Below, one piece after another: positions 7,755-19,084 of a stretch of DNA of 33,130 nucleotides. The notes beneath the pieces were generated by a model. That model did not search any database. It saw only the letters and a program-made list of their open reading frames with translations, and was not told the DNA's origin. Made by a program: the position numbers and the translations under genes. The stretch spans positions 1-33,130 of the forward strand of contig CAMAUV010000048.1 in NCBI GenBank assembly GCA_945861415.1, in the 5' to 3' direction. The first letter of the stretch is position 1, and every line of letters begins with the position of its first letter. This DNA comes from Akkermansia muciniphila. GTDB lineage: Bacteria > Verrucomicrobiota > Verrucomicrobiia > Verrucomicrobiales > V1-33.

Positions 7755-10700
7755 ATGACCATGAAAAGAAAATCCATTATCAGCCTCAGCCTTGTCTCTA
7801 TGGCGTGCATGACTGCCATGGCGCATGGCGCCGTCAGCGTGCCCGCAACCGGCATCACCGTGGACTTTGCAGCAGCGCCGGCCGGTGCCGATTTCGCCTC
7901 CGTTTCTGTCGCCGGCGGCGGCGGCGATGTAACATCAGTAGATGCTCTGGATGCCGATGTGACCAACAGCCTTGCATGGCCAGCCACCGCAACCAACTGG
8001 ACGGCCAACTCTATTGCCGTGGAGCCCACGGCATCCGCTCTGAACAGCCAAATCCGTTACGCGGTCAATACAGCGCGCATCCTGACAGGCCCGACCGGGA
8101 ATAAATACTCCGCATTCATCGGCCGTTTCACCAACAACGCTGGCGCTAGCATCGAGTCTTTCGGTCTCACATGGGCAGAAGGTATTGCGGTCGCATCCTC
8201 CGGCACGGGCGCAGTGGGCACCGACCCCATTGCGGGACTCTCGGTCTATTACAGCCGCACGGGAACTACGGGCAGTTGGGTCAAAGTAGACGGCCCCCAC
8301 GCCACCGATGGGGACGTTGGCCCCACCACCATTACTCCAGCAAGTTCCATCTCATCGAATTCAGATTTCTACATCGCATGGGTGGACGATAACGGCCCCG
8401 GAAGCACCGGCTCTGAAGGCAACTACACCATTGATAATGTTACCATTTCGGACATCGCCACCGCGTCCTCGTCCATTACCGCAACGGTGACCAACGTCAC
8501 GCGCTCTCCGGGCCCTGACGCGGCGGATCCAAATGATGACCTTATCGGCTTCACCCTCTCTGTCAGCCGGACAGGAAACGCGGGCACCACATGGACCATT
8601 AGCGACGTCAACCTTGGCAATACCGGCGACTACACCGAACCCAAAGTTTACACCGGTCTTGATATAGCACTCTTTGCGGCTCAGCCTCACACCCTGACGG
8701 GAACCGTCACCGATGACAGTTCCGGAGCCAAGTCTGAGTTTTCCGTCACAGCGCCATGGGCTTCTCTGACAGCTTCTGCGAACACTTTTGCCGTGGTAGC
8801 CGGGAACAAATTCACTGCCAACCTCAACGTGGCCGGGACCTACCTCAGCACTCGATGGCTTATTAACAATCCTGGGACCGTCTTTGGCCTTCCCGCTGAT
8901 GGTGATTATGGGGTCGATGTTGCCACCAGCGAGATTGATATCCCAATTCTCCCCGGGGGCTCTGCTACCCCGGTTGCTCAGCTTGGCCCCTTTACGGTGG
9001 GCGACAGCCTCTACCTTGACGCCATTACACCAGACCTCTATCTGCTCCCGGCAATGGTGATCGGCAGGTCTACCGTGCCGGGCAAGCCTGCAGACATCGT
9101 CTCCAATGGCCGCTTAATAAGCGGGGATGCCACCAACCAGATCACATGGGGGTATGATCCCTCAGGTCCTTCCCTCCAAATGACTGATGGGGACGCAAAC
9201 GGAGCAGGTGCGGCCGCCAAAAGAATTAGTGCGACCTACAGCCTTACCGATGTAGTTGGCCCCGTGCAGTTCAGCATGAAGATGATCGCCACGGATGGCA
9301 GTTCCGGCTTTGAAGCACCAGACACCTTTGCGGCCCGCCTGATTTACAGCGACGGCGGGCAGGAACTGCCTCCAGTCAACCTCGTGACTGCCGCCCATGA
9401 AGCTCAGGCCGGATTCGCCGGGGTCGTTGACGGCATTCTTTCCGATGACGAAATCGTCTCCGCCAATACTAGCAACACATTCGACTTCACTGCCCTCATT
9501 CCGGACGACATTCAGTCCGTCCGCATTGAAATTGAGGCCATCACCGATTCTACTTACACAAGCGAGCGCATGGTCGTGCAAGACATCCTCATCGCCGGCC
9601 CTCCTACTGGAATTCAGGTGACAAACCTGACCAATGTCCTGAGGCTTGAAAACGGCCCCGGATCCGAAGACGACGCCATAACATTCACGGCTGAAGTAAC
9701 TGGCATCAATGCCAGCGCGACATGGACCAGCAGTTCCGCCATTACCCCGAACGCTGGGGACTATGGCACGGTGTCCTTCACCATCCCCGCGCCGCTCACT
9801 GCCAGCCCGATGATAATTACCTTCGTGGATGGAACAGATCCAACCCTTACGGGCAGCGTCTTTGTCCAATTCCCCGGCCGTGCGGTCATAGGACAGAGGG
9901 ATTTTGGAGGTGGCCTTACCGATGTGAACAACAGCCTCGCGACCGCCTCCTCTGCACGCTGGGTCAATGACTCGGCGGCGAGGACGCACACAATTTCTAC
10001 CGGTGTAGCCGCACAGCCGGAAGTAGTGCTCTCCGAAGTTCTGGACCTCAGCGCTGTGGGTTCCGTGCGGTTCAGCGCCACCGTCACTGCCAACGACACC
10101 AGTTCCGGCAGTAACTATGAGCCAACAGACAGGCTGAAACTGGAACTCATCATCGACGGCGGGCTCGCAACTGAATCGACCGTCCCCCTCGTCGGCCCTT
10201 ACGACGTCGGCGATGGTGCTTCGGCAGTACCCTTCGCCATGGGCGCCCCCCTTCCCAATGGTGCCCCGGACGGATGGATCAACGGCTACAACGGCACCGC
10301 CTCCACGGCCGATGGTTTTGCCGCTGCAGTGGATGAATACCTCGCGCACATTGTGCGTGATGAATTCAACTTGAATGCCCAGGCCGCAGCAGAATCCATG
10401 ACCGCAGACCTCACCTTCAGCCACATTGTTCCTGAAGGGGCCAGCAGCGTCCAACTCCGCCTGACTTCAGAAGGGATTCAGGGCACGGAATCAGTTGTGT
10501 TAAAGGACGTCCTCTTCACCTTATCGACGGGCCCGGTCGATAGTGATAGTGATGGCATGTATGATGACTACGAAGTAGCCAACGGTCTCCTCCCGAACAA
10601 TGCCTCAGACAAATTGCTCGACAAGGACGGGGACGGCCAGTCAAACTTCAATGAGTTCCTCGCCGGCACTCTCGCAGGAGATTCAACCTCGACACTAAAG

Positions 10701-10931
10701 ATCACGAACATCGTGTCTGGCGCCCCAGGCACCGTCAATGTCACCGTCGCCTCAGTGGCCGGCAAGCGCTACCGGTTGCAGGAATCCATGGATCTCGGCA
10801 ACGGCGACACTTGGGCGGATGCAGCAGCACCGGTGCAAACCGCTACCGGAGCTGCTACCAGCTTCAATGGTGTTCCGGTGCCCTTTAACGGCAGCGCCTC
10901 CCACTTCATGCGCGCAAAGGTGGTGCCCTGA
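7755..10931 (+). CDS. Large secreted modular beta-rich protein with Ca-binding repeat
   Basis: A 1058-residue exported protein of unknown function. It starts with a signal peptide (MTMKRKSIISLSLVSMAC, cleaved near AHGA, residues 23-26). The body is beta-rich and internally duplicated. An Ig-like unit at about 240-335 (VTNVTRSPGPDAADPNDD) recurs at about 619-706 (VTNLTNVLRLENGPGSEDD). A second module at about 504-615 (FSMKMIATDGSSG) recurs at about 771-925 (FSATVTANDTSSG). Near 932-975 come Asp-rich TSP3/EF-hand-like repeats (DSDSDGMYDDYE and DKDGDGQSNFNEFLAGT). The last 80 residues form a small domain typical of the ends of secreted proteins in this phylum, possibly a sorting signal. No enzyme motif was seen; a cell-surface or matrix role is a guess. 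It has its own terminator. Confidence 0.8.
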   Translation: MTMKRKSIISLSLVSMACMTAMAHGAVSVPATGITVDFAAAPAGADFASVSVAGGGGDVTSVDALDADVTNSLAWPATATNWTANSIAVEPTASALNSQIRYAVNTARILTGPTGNKYSAFIGRFTNNAGASIESFGLTWAEGIAVASSGTGAVGTDPIAGLSVYYSRTGTTGSWVKVDGPHATDGDVGPTTITPASSISSNSDFYIAWVDDNGPGSTGSEGNYTIDNVTISDIATASSSITATVTNVTRSPGPDAADPNDDLIGFTLSVSRTGNAGTTWTISDVNLGNTGDYTEPKVYTGLDIALFAAQPHTLTGTVTDDSSGAKSEFSVTAPWASLTASANTFAVVAGNKFTANLNVAGTYLSTRWLINNPGTVFGLPADGDYGVDVATSEIDIPILPGGSATPVAQLGPFTVGDSLYLDAITPDLYLLPAMVIGRSTVPGKPADIVSNGRLISGDATNQITWGYDPSGPSLQMTDGDANGAGAAAKRISATYSLTDVVGPVQFSMKMIATDGSSGFEAPDTFAARLIYSDGGQELPPVNLVTAAHEAQAGFAGVVDGILSDDEIVSANTSNTFDFTALIPDDIQSVRIEIEAITDSTYTSERMVVQDILIAGPPTGIQVTNLTNVLRLENGPGSEDDAITFTAEVTGINASATWTSSSAITPNAGDYGTVSFTIPAPLTASPMIITFVDGTDPTLTGSVFVQFPGRAVIGQRDFGGGLTDVNNSLATASSARWVNDSAARTHTISTGVAAQPEVVLSEVLDLSAVGSVRFSATVTANDTSSGSNYEPTDRLKLELIIDGGLATESTVPLVGPYDVGDGASAVPFAMGAPLPNGAPDGWINGYNGTASTADGFAAAVDEYLAHIVRDEFNLNAQAAAESMTADLTFSHIVPEGASSVQLRLTSEGIQGTESVVLKDVLFTLSTGPVDSDSDGMYDDYEVANGLLPNNASDKLLDKDGDGQSNFNEFLAGTLAGDSTSTLKITNIVSGAPGTVNVTVASVAGKRYRLQESMDLGNGDTWADAAAPVQTATGAATSFNGVPVPFNGSASHFMRAKVVP

Positions 10932-10976
10932 TAAACTGTGCGGCCACTGTCGCGCCCCCAATTAGCGTAAAATCGC

Positions 10977-11011
10977 AGCCGGCTGCTCCCTCGCGGGGCA
11001 GCCGGCTTTTT
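10977..11011 (+). terminator. Strong intrinsic terminator
   Basis: A perfect 10-bp stem (AGCCGGCTGC at 10977-10986 with 10998-11007) has an 11-base loop and ends in TTTTT (7-11 of the 11000s). It lies 46 bases past the stop of the large secreted protein. On the minus strand the stem is followed by GATTTT, so it could also stop readthrough from lipA. Confidence 0.85.
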
Positions 11012-11130
11012 GTGGCGTGAAGACCGGTGCAGTGCCCGCAAATGACAGCATCCAACTAACGGGTCACAGGGCGGAGCTTTGATGGAGGCTCACCCTGCTG
11101 GAGCGAAAAGCGTTACCGCTGTATCGCGAA

Positions 11131-12027
11131 TCAATCCTGCCGTAGATCAGCCTCGGGTTTGAAATCCGCGGCGTGATAGGAACTGCGTACGAGCGGGCCG
11201 CTGGCAGTGTGTCGGAAGCCTTTCTTCTCCGCCATCTCCCGGAAAAAATCAAAACGCTCCGGCAGGATGTATTCCACCACAGGCAGATGCTTCTCCGACG
11301 GACGGAGATATTGTCCCAGCGTAAGCACGGTCACCCCGGCCTCGCGCAGGTCATCCATGGCCTGAAAGAGTTCCAGTTCCGTCTCACCAAGCCCCAGCAT
11401 CAGACCGCTCTTGGTAGCCACCCGGTCCCCGCTCATCTCCTTGGCGCGCTTCAGCACGGCAAGGCTCCGGTGATACATCGCCCGGCTGCGCACCAGCGGC
11501 GTGAGACGCTCCACCGTTTCGAGATTATGGTTAAAGATGTGCGGCCGGGCATCCATCACCACCTTGAGCGCATCGTCCTTCCCGTTAAAATCCGGCACGA
11601 GGATCTCGATGGTGATCCCCGGATTTTCACGGCGCACCGCTTCAACGGTTTGCGCAAAGTGCAGCGCCCCGCCGTCTGCAAGGTCGTCGCGCGCCACGGC
11701 GGTGATGACCACATGGTTCAGCTTCATCCTTTTGGTGGCCGTGGCCACGCGCTCCGGTTCATCCGCCTCAAGCGCGAAAGGCTTGGCTGTTTTCACGGCG
11801 CAAAATCCGCAAGCCCGCGTGCAGCGATCACCGGCGATCATAAAAGTTGCGGTCCCCTGGCTCCAGCACTCCCAGCGGTTAGGGCACTGCGCCTCCTCAC
11901 AAACCGTATGCAGTTTCAAGTCGGTGATGAGGCTCTTAGTGGACCAGAACACCGGATTGCTCGGCAGGCGGACTTTGATCCACGGGGGTTTCTTGTCCTT
12001 ATGAAGTGCGGGATCGATTTTGGGCAT
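11131..12027 (-). CDS. lipA: Lipoyl synthase
   Basis: A radical-SAM enzyme that inserts two sulfurs into octanoyl groups on lipoyl domains, completing lipoic acid cofactors of 2-oxoacid dehydrogenases and the glycine cleavage system. Both iron-sulfur clusters are visible: the auxiliary cluster cysteines at 43, 48 and 54 (CEEAQCPNRWEC), and the radical-SAM C-x3-C-x2-C at 69, 73 and 76 (CTRACGFC). The conserved RSSY near the C-terminus supplies the serine ligand of the auxiliary cluster. At 298 residues it is of normal length. It stands alone; no lipB is adjacent, so octanoyl transfer must be encoded elsewhere. The 230-base gap upstream to typA showed nothing recognisable. Confidence 0.97.
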   Translation of the reverse strand: MPKIDPALHKDKKPPWIKVRLPSNPVFWSTKSLITDLKLHTVCEEAQCPNRWECWSQGTATFMIAGDRCTRACGFCAVKTAKPFALEADEPERVATATKRMKLNHVVITAVARDDLADGGALHFAQTVEAVRRENPGITIEILVPDFNGKDDALKVVMDARPHIFNHNLETVERLTPLVRSRAMYHRSLAVLKRAKEMSGDRVATKSGLMLGLGETELELFQAMDDLREAGVTVLTLGQYLRPSEKHLPVVEYILPERFDFFREMAEKKGFRHTASGPLVRSSYHAADFKPEADLRQD

Positions 12028-12257
12028 GTCACGCTGTTGCTAAAGTCACGGCGAAGGGAATGCAAGAGACTCGCGGCGGAGACCCGGCAGCACTACTGGT
12101 GCGCCAAAGGCAGTGAAAATGAGCATTTGCGCTCAGCGGGGGAGGTGCTTAGATATCGCCCCTTTCCGCCGGGTGGTGGCTCGTTGAGCCCGTGATTCAG
12201 TGTTCGGCCTACGCGGAATTCCCTGCCCTCCTCCATTCCTCCATTTGAATTTAGATC

Positions 12258-14087
<1,830 letters not shown>

Positions 14088-14164
14088 TCCGGCCAAGCCG
14101 GAAATGACGAGATCATAAGGCCAAACTCCGAAGGCGCCTTGTGGGCACTCTTCGGTGACGATTT

Positions 14165-15553
14165 CTACTTGTTCTTCAGTTTCTTTTTGATGGATTTAAA
14201 GATGTCTTCGAGATCATTTCCTCCGCTTAGGGCATCATCCAGAAGGTTCTTACCGGCCTCCTTGAGGGCATCCTTGAGGCTGTCCTCCAGTTTGTCTCCG
14301 GCTTTGACGCTGGGCTGGCTGATCTGACCTTTGGATTCGAAAGGAATGTGCAGCCGCTGGTCATCGCCTATCAGATTCTTGAAGACCGTATCCTTGACCA
14401 GCCTTGCCAGTTCAGGGCTCTTCTTTTGGAGGAAGTCTTCAATGCCGCTGATCCCCTTGGCGCTGAATTCGGCGTTGGCCGCGATGTGGCCGCCGAACTG
14501 GTGCTCCTCACTGCGCACAGAGAGCCAACTCTTCTTCGCCAGTCCCAGTTCGCAGGCATCGAAGGGCATCAGCAGATCGTCGGTAAAGGTGATGACGCCG
14601 TCCTTCAGATGACCGGCCAGCGGAGCATCCGCAAGGAGGGTGGCTTCTGCGGGCACCTGCAAATCCAGACCGGTACTGGATTTGAGTTTTTCCAGCCGCT
14701 CATTCAGTCGCACAAGGGTGGGCAGCTGGTTGAGGATGGAGCCTTTACGCACCGTTAACTGAAAATCGAAATCTGTATTGAGGTCTCCGCTCTGAGGATC
14801 GAAGAGCACGTACCTACCCCGGAGCGCGAGCAGAAAGTCCAGCGTGCGCATACTGACAGACTGCCGCTCAAGGCTGAACCGCGCCGTGGCTCGAATGCCG
14901 GCACTGCCCCCGGCCGCTGGATTGGAGGGATTCAAAGCCATTCCAGTCAGAGTTACGTCCAAATCATCAAGGCGGGAGAGGGTGCGTTTGGCGTCATCGC
15001 GCAGGGAAAAAGTGACGCGTGAGATGCGCGCTTCGCGGAGTGCCGAGGAGATGGGGAGTTCGGAAACATTCAGCGGCCTCTCCAGCGCAGCTGCCCCTTC
15101 CGGCCATTCATCAGCATCCTCCAGCAGTGACGGGGTGAACACCGTATCGGCATCCGGCCGGCCCAGCATGCGTCGGAGGGAATTCCCGCGCGAATTCTTC
15201 ACCCCCTTGATCTCCACGCCCTCGAGTGATGCCTTGTTTACTCTCAATTCCCCCAGCACAAGGCTCCACACTGAGACGTCCAACCGCAGCAGCTTCATGC
15301 TGATGGCTGTTTCCCCGTCGTCCGCCTGCCCCAGAGGCACCGCCCGCAGGCCGGTGATATCCATCCGGGATGGTAGTCTAAAAACAGAAATGTTCACCTT
15401 GTCGACGGTCACCCGACAGGACCGGTTCTTTTCCAGCATCCCTGCAATGGTGGTCACAGTAAATCGGGACGATAACCACCACTGGAGCCCCGCGAAGGTC
15501 AGCAGCGGTAGCCCCAGCAGAATAACCAGCAGAATGATGAGTCGGCGCGACAT
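14165..15553 (-). CDS. AsmA-like membrane-anchored protein
   Basis: A 462-residue protein with a single N-terminal membrane anchor (residues 5-24, LIILLVILLGLPLLTFAGLQ), the rest lying outside the cytoplasm. The opening pattern is characteristic of the AsmA/TamB-like superfamily: anchor, then NRSCRVTVDKVNISVFRLPS and long beta-rich stretches such as LRLDVSVWSLVLGELRVNKA. Those proteins form elongated lipid-transfer grooves linking inner and outer membranes. The C-terminus is Lys/Asp-rich and helical, ending IKKKLKNK. The superfamily is diverse and this protein is shorter than E. coli AsmA, so the role (outer-membrane lipid homeostasis) is inferred. It is convergent with typA. Confidence 0.6.
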   Translation of the reverse strand: MSRRLIILLVILLGLPLLTFAGLQWWLSSRFTVTTIAGMLEKNRSCRVTVDKVNISVFRLPSRMDITGLRAVPLGQADDGETAISMKLLRLDVSVWSLVLGELRVNKASLEGVEIKGVKNSRGNSLRRMLGRPDADTVFTPSLLEDADEWPEGAAALERPLNVSELPISSALREARISRVTFSLRDDAKRTLSRLDDLDVTLTGMALNPSNPAAGGSAGIRATARFSLERQSVSMRTLDFLLALRGRYVLFDPQSGDLNTDFDFQLTVRKGSILNQLPTLVRLNERLEKLKSSTGLDLQVPAEATLLADAPLAGHLKDGVITFTDDLLMPFDACELGLAKKSWLSVRSEEHQFGGHIAANAEFSAKGISGIEDFLQKKSPELARLVKDTVFKNLIGDDQRLHIPFESKGQISQPSVKAGDKLEDSLKDALKEAGKNLLDDALSGGNDLEDIFKSIKKKLKNK

Positions 15554-15733
15554 AGCGGGGATTTAGCGTCATCCTGCCAGCAGCAGGGGGGAGTTGTCCA
15601 CCGTCAATCCTCGGTCCCGGATAAACCATTGATACCAGTCGGTCTTCCAGTGCACCGCAAAACCCGCTGGCCTTGCGGCGACTGATTGTGCAGTGCTAAC
15701 CCGGCATTCTTCCTCAAAACCAATATCCCTCAA

Positions 15734-16510
15734 ATGCTGCGCATCACTTTTCTAGGAACAGGCACCTCCACCGGTGTGCCGATGATCGGCTGTGACTGTG
15801 CGGTATGCCGTTCTGATGATCCGAGGGATAAGAGGTTCCGTTGCTCGCTATGGATGCAATCGGAGGACCTGCAATGGGTGGTGGATACCGGGCCTGATTT
15901 TCGTTCTCAGTGTCTGCGCGCCGGAGTGAAGCATCTGGACGCCGTTCTCATCACTCACCCCCATGTGGATCACATCATGGGATTAGATGATCTTCGGCGC
16001 TTCACCTTTGCAGAAGATCAGTCGATACCGGTGCATGCCTCGGCAGAGACACTGAAGGCGTTGCGGCGCGTTTTCAATTATGCTTTCAGCGGATTGAACC
16101 GCTATGCGGGCTATCTAAAACCGGATAGCCGGGCATTCGACGGGCCCTTTCTGCTAGGCAGCGTGCGCGTGACGCCACTGTCCGTGCGGCATGGCCGCGT
16201 CGCGACCCACGGATTTCTCTTTCAGCAAAGAGACGGAAGAAAAGTGGCCTACATCTCCGACTGTAAAGAGATTCCGGAGGAAACGATGGCCCTGCTAATG
16301 GACGTGGACGTCCTGATCGTGGATGCACTGCGTCTGCGCGAGCACCCTAGTCACTTCAACGTCAGTGAAGCCCTCGAAACCGCACGCAAGGCACGAGCCC
16401 GCCTGACCTACCTTACGCATCTGAGCCACGAAATCGGACACGCCAAACTGGAAGCCGGGCTGCCGGACAACGTGCGCGTAGCGTTCGATGGTCTGGTGCT
16501 GGATATCTGA
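15734..16510 (+). CDS. PhnP-like metallo-beta-lactamase fold hydrolase
   Basis: A 258-residue MBL-fold phosphodiesterase-type hydrolase. I chose the ATG at 15734 because MLRITFLGTGTSTGVP is the conserved first strand of this family; an upstream in-frame ATG at 15686 adds 16 unrelated residues. The metal motif H-x-H-x-D-H is at residues 75-80 (HPHVDH). Other metal ligands are expected at the ISDCKE and LTHLSHE segments. The CDCAVC cluster at 20-25 followed by a conserved DPRDKRFRCS is typical of the COG1235/PhnP branch, whose characterised member hydrolyses cyclic ribosyl phosphates. No phn genes are nearby, so the substrate is unknown. Its stop codon abuts the stop of the convergent neighbour with no gap. 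Confidence 0.85.
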   Translation: MLRITFLGTGTSTGVPMIGCDCAVCRSDDPRDKRFRCSLWMQSEDLQWVVDTGPDFRSQCLRAGVKHLDAVLITHPHVDHIMGLDDLRRFTFAEDQSIPVHASAETLKALRRVFNYAFSGLNRYAGYLKPDSRAFDGPFLLGSVRVTPLSVRHGRVATHGFLFQQRDGRKVAYISDCKEIPEETMALLMDVDVLIVDALRLREHPSHFNVSEALETARKARARLTYLTHLSHEIGHAKLEAGLPDNVRVAFDGLVLDI

Positions 16511-17638
16511 TTACAGAACCTTGCCAAATCCGGCCCATTTCTCATGGAAGTCGCGATAGACTCCAGGTGAGATTTCACTCGGCTTGATCTCGCTGCGGCC
16601 GCCCCAAAAGACGGCCGTGTAGTTGACGGGAATCCCCTGCTCCACGAGGTGGGCATCGATGGCGGCTTTATGCTCGAGAACGCGCTCGCGTTCACTACCG
16701 TGAATGACGGCCATGATGTTGACGTTGCCGAAACGCGGTCCACCTTCGCGCCAGTAGCAATGAGTGAGGATGAAATGGCGTCCAATTTCACTGCCGGCGA
16801 GCTGCTCCATGCCTTTTGGCACGCCCCAGTGGAAGAGACCATTGAATCGGGTGACGCGAACCCCGGTGGAGGAAGGCTTCACATGCTCAAGGAAGGTGGA
16901 GAAGCGGCCAATGACGCGCTTCCGGTTTAGCTCTTCGGCTACCTCGCAGAAGCGCTCAAAACTCACACCTGCCTTGCCCGCGCGCCCAGCCCACGGATTG
17001 GCGCAAACTTCCTCCGGGTTGAGTTCCTCTTTCAGTGCGAGCAGTACATCCCATTCCTCTCCGCTGAGTTCCACAGTGACGGTGGTGTCCATCCGGGCTG
17101 GGCCATCCGAGCGGTCCCCGGGTTCAATGGTCTTGCGGCGCACGTGACCGACGCCGAGGGCGAAAATTCCGTTAGCGGGCATAAGAATATACTCGTGCGC
17201 CCCGGTGAGACGCTTGAGGACATCCGCGTGCTCTTCGAGGGACTTGCCCTGCGGGACTTTGAGTGTGGTCCAGAGGCGGTAGTCGGAGCCCGAGATTTCA
17301 CGGTCGGTGCTGCGGGTGACCACGTGACCGCTGAAGGGGTCCTCGCGGAACATCCAGTCGAACGTGGCGTCGATTTTGTCCGGATCGACTTTCCATGCGC
17401 AGAGGGCGCCGTGGGCCAGCTTGGTGGCGAGTAGGGTCTGGCGCACGCGGCGAATGACCCCGGCCTGAAGCATCGCACGGATGCGCTCAAGGACGGTCTC
17501 GAAAGGCACGCCAGATTTTTCTGCAATCACCTGAAATGGCTGGCGGACAAAGCCCTGCACCATATCCTCGGAAACGGCGAGGATTTGGGCGTTGATTTCT
17601 TCGGTGTGTTCTACGGGTATTTCGGCGAGGGCGCTCAT
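16511..17638 (-). CDS. Two-domain siroheme decarboxylase-like protein (AhbAB/NirDL type)
   Basis: A protein of 375 residues (394 if the in-frame ATG at 17695 is used; neither start has a good Shine-Dalgarno). It contains two tandem Lrp/AsnC-like halves. The first has a winged helix (IAEKSGVPFETVLERI, then GVIRRVRQTL) and a following domain with YRLWTTLKVPQG. The second repeats the plan and contains HCYWREGGP followed by NIMAVIHG. This HCYxR-x(n)-MxHG pattern is typical of siroheme decarboxylases AhbA/AhbB and NirD/NirL, which convert siroheme to didecarboxysiroheme for alternative heme or heme d1 synthesis. Fused NirDL forms are known. A simple Lrp-type regulator would have one half only. No other heme genes are nearby. 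The assignment rests on motif reading. Confidence 0.6.
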   Translation of the reverse strand: MSALAEIPVEHTEEINAQILAVSEDMVQGFVRQPFQVIAEKSGVPFETVLERIRAMLQAGVIRRVRQTLLATKLAHGALCAWKVDPDKIDATFDWMFREDPFSGHVVTRSTDREISGSDYRLWTTLKVPQGKSLEEHADVLKRLTGAHEYILMPANGIFALGVGHVRRKTIEPGDRSDGPARMDTTVTVELSGEEWDVLLALKEELNPEEVCANPWAGRAGKAGVSFERFCEVAEELNRKRVIGRFSTFLEHVKPSSTGVRVTRFNGLFHWGVPKGMEQLAGSEIGRHFILTHCYWREGGPRFGNVNIMAVIHGSERERVLEHKAAIDAHLVEQGIPVNYTAVFWGGRSEIKPSEISPGVYRDFHEKWAGFGKVL

Positions 17639-17850
17639 AAGTTGGTTATCGATTCGGTCCACACCCGATCCCGGCAAGGGAAAAGGCACCACCATTCCTG
17701 GCGCAGGCCATGCATTTTGGACAGGGTGACCGGCAGGATTGAGAAATGCTCCGTTTGCACCCCGCGAAGGCGGGCCTTAGCACCACGCATGACTATGATT
17801 TTCGCCAACTGTAAACTGCCGAGTTCGGCCGCCCCCGAGGAGGCAGTCGC

Positions 17851-19056
17851 TTGAGGCTCCACCAACACCTGATCGCCGCTGCAGTGGACGCTCTGGGCCG
17901 CATCTTTCGCGACGGCATCGCCGCAGACCGGGCTGTGGAGTCTACCCTGCGTCAGCATCCAAAATGGGGTTCTCGCGACCGCCGTCTCGTGGCGGCCCAC
18001 ATCTACGATCTTGTTCGCTGGCGGCGCTGGTATGCATGGCTGGCGGATGTGGAGGATGCGGATCTCTCTGCGGCCGCGCTGTGGAAAACGTGGGCGGCTT
18101 ACTGGATGGAAAGCACTGCGGGTGAACTGCCGGACTTTCCGGAATGCGCGGGCATCACTGCGGAAGGTATCGCCGCTAGAAAAGCCCTCGAAGTCCCACC
18201 GGCCGTGCGCGCTAGTTTCCCGGACTGGCTCTACGAAACCGGGATGGCGGAAATGGGTGAGGCGTGGCCGGGAATTGTCGCTTCGTTAAATGAGACCGCG
18301 CCTGTATTTCTTCGGGCCAACACCCTGCGCACTACGGTGTCGTCCCTTATCTCCATCTTAAAATCGGAGGATATCGAAGCCACCGCTGTTCCGGATCACC
18401 CCGGCGCACTGCGGCTCGAGAAGAGGGTCAACTTTTCTGGCTGCGATGCTTACCGGACTGGCCTCTTTGAAGTGCAGGATGCCGCGTCGCAACTTATCGC
18501 CCCCATGGTTGGGGCCGCTCCCGGCATGCTGGTTATCGATGGCTGCGCCGGCGCCGGGGGTAAATCCCTGCACCTTGGCGCTCTTATGAAGAATGAAGGC
18601 CGCATCATCGCACAAGACGTGCGGCCCGCTTCGCTTGAGACGCTGCGGGACCGGGCACTCCGCGCCGGGGCCAGCATTATCCGCACTGAACACATCACTG
18701 GACCAGATGTGCTGGCCAAACGCGCAGGCACCGCCGACCGCCTTCTGCTGGATGCGCCATGCAGCGGGTTGGGGGTTCTTCGACGCAATCCAGACGCGAA
18801 GTGGCGACTCACTCCAGCGGAACTTGAGCGCGTCACCACCCTGCAGCGCGAAATCCTGCAAAATTCGCCAGTAATGCTCAAACCCGGCGGCTGCATGGTC
18901 TACGCCACCTGCAGCATTCTGCCGCGGGAAAACGGACATCAGGTCCGGGAATTTCTCGCCGGCCAGCGCGGCGCATGGACCCTCGAAGACGAACAGACTT
19001 TAATGCCTGGGCCTCATGGCGACGGGTTCTATGCCGCCCGGCTCCTGAAAATGTGA
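17851..19056 (+). CDS. rsmB: 16S rRNA (cytosine-967-C5)-methyltransferase-like protein
   Basis: An RNA m5C methyltransferase of the RsmB/NOL1-NOP2 family, 401 residues. The start is TTG at 17851, favoured by a GAGGAGG Shine-Dalgarno at 17836-17842 with ideal spacing; this site decides the start. The N-terminal half is a NusB-like RNA-binding region. The SAM-binding loop is DGCAGAGGKS (residues 230-239). The two catalytic cysteines are Cys304 in DAPCSG and Cys354 in YATCS, with the usual releasing and attacking roles. FEVQDAASQLI at 206-216 is a further family signature. RsmB modifies helix 31 of 16S rRNA, but paralogues with other targets exist, so the exact base is inferred. Confidence 0.85.
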   Translation: MRLHQHLIAAAVDALGRIFRDGIAADRAVESTLRQHPKWGSRDRRLVAAHIYDLVRWRRWYAWLADVEDADLSAAALWKTWAAYWMESTAGELPDFPECAGITAEGIAARKALEVPPAVRASFPDWLYETGMAEMGEAWPGIVASLNETAPVFLRANTLRTTVSSLISILKSEDIEATAVPDHPGALRLEKRVNFSGCDAYRTGLFEVQDAASQLIAPMVGAAPGMLVIDGCAGAGGKSLHLGALMKNEGRIIAQDVRPASLETLRDRALRAGASIIRTEHITGPDVLAKRAGTADRLLLDAPCSGLGVLRRNPDAKWRLTPAELERVTTLQREILQNSPVMLKPGGCMVYATCSILPRENGHQVREFLAGQRGAWTLEDEQTLMPGPHGDGFYAARLLKM

Positions 19057-19084
19057 CCACTACGGACTGCGTTAAAGCTTCCCG

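Noticed and set aside
9162..10454. A 430-codon open frame on the minus strand
   Set aside because: It lies wholly opposite the secreted 1058-residue protein, has no recognisable motifs, and its composition follows from the codon pattern of the real gene.
11173..12195. A 340-codon plus-strand frame over lipA
   Set aside because: It is the antisense shadow of lipA, whose cysteine motifs are intact.
14128..14155. CCGAAG...CTTCGG stem between typA and the AsmA-like gene
   Set aside because: It has a long loop and no T run; too weak to call as a terminator.
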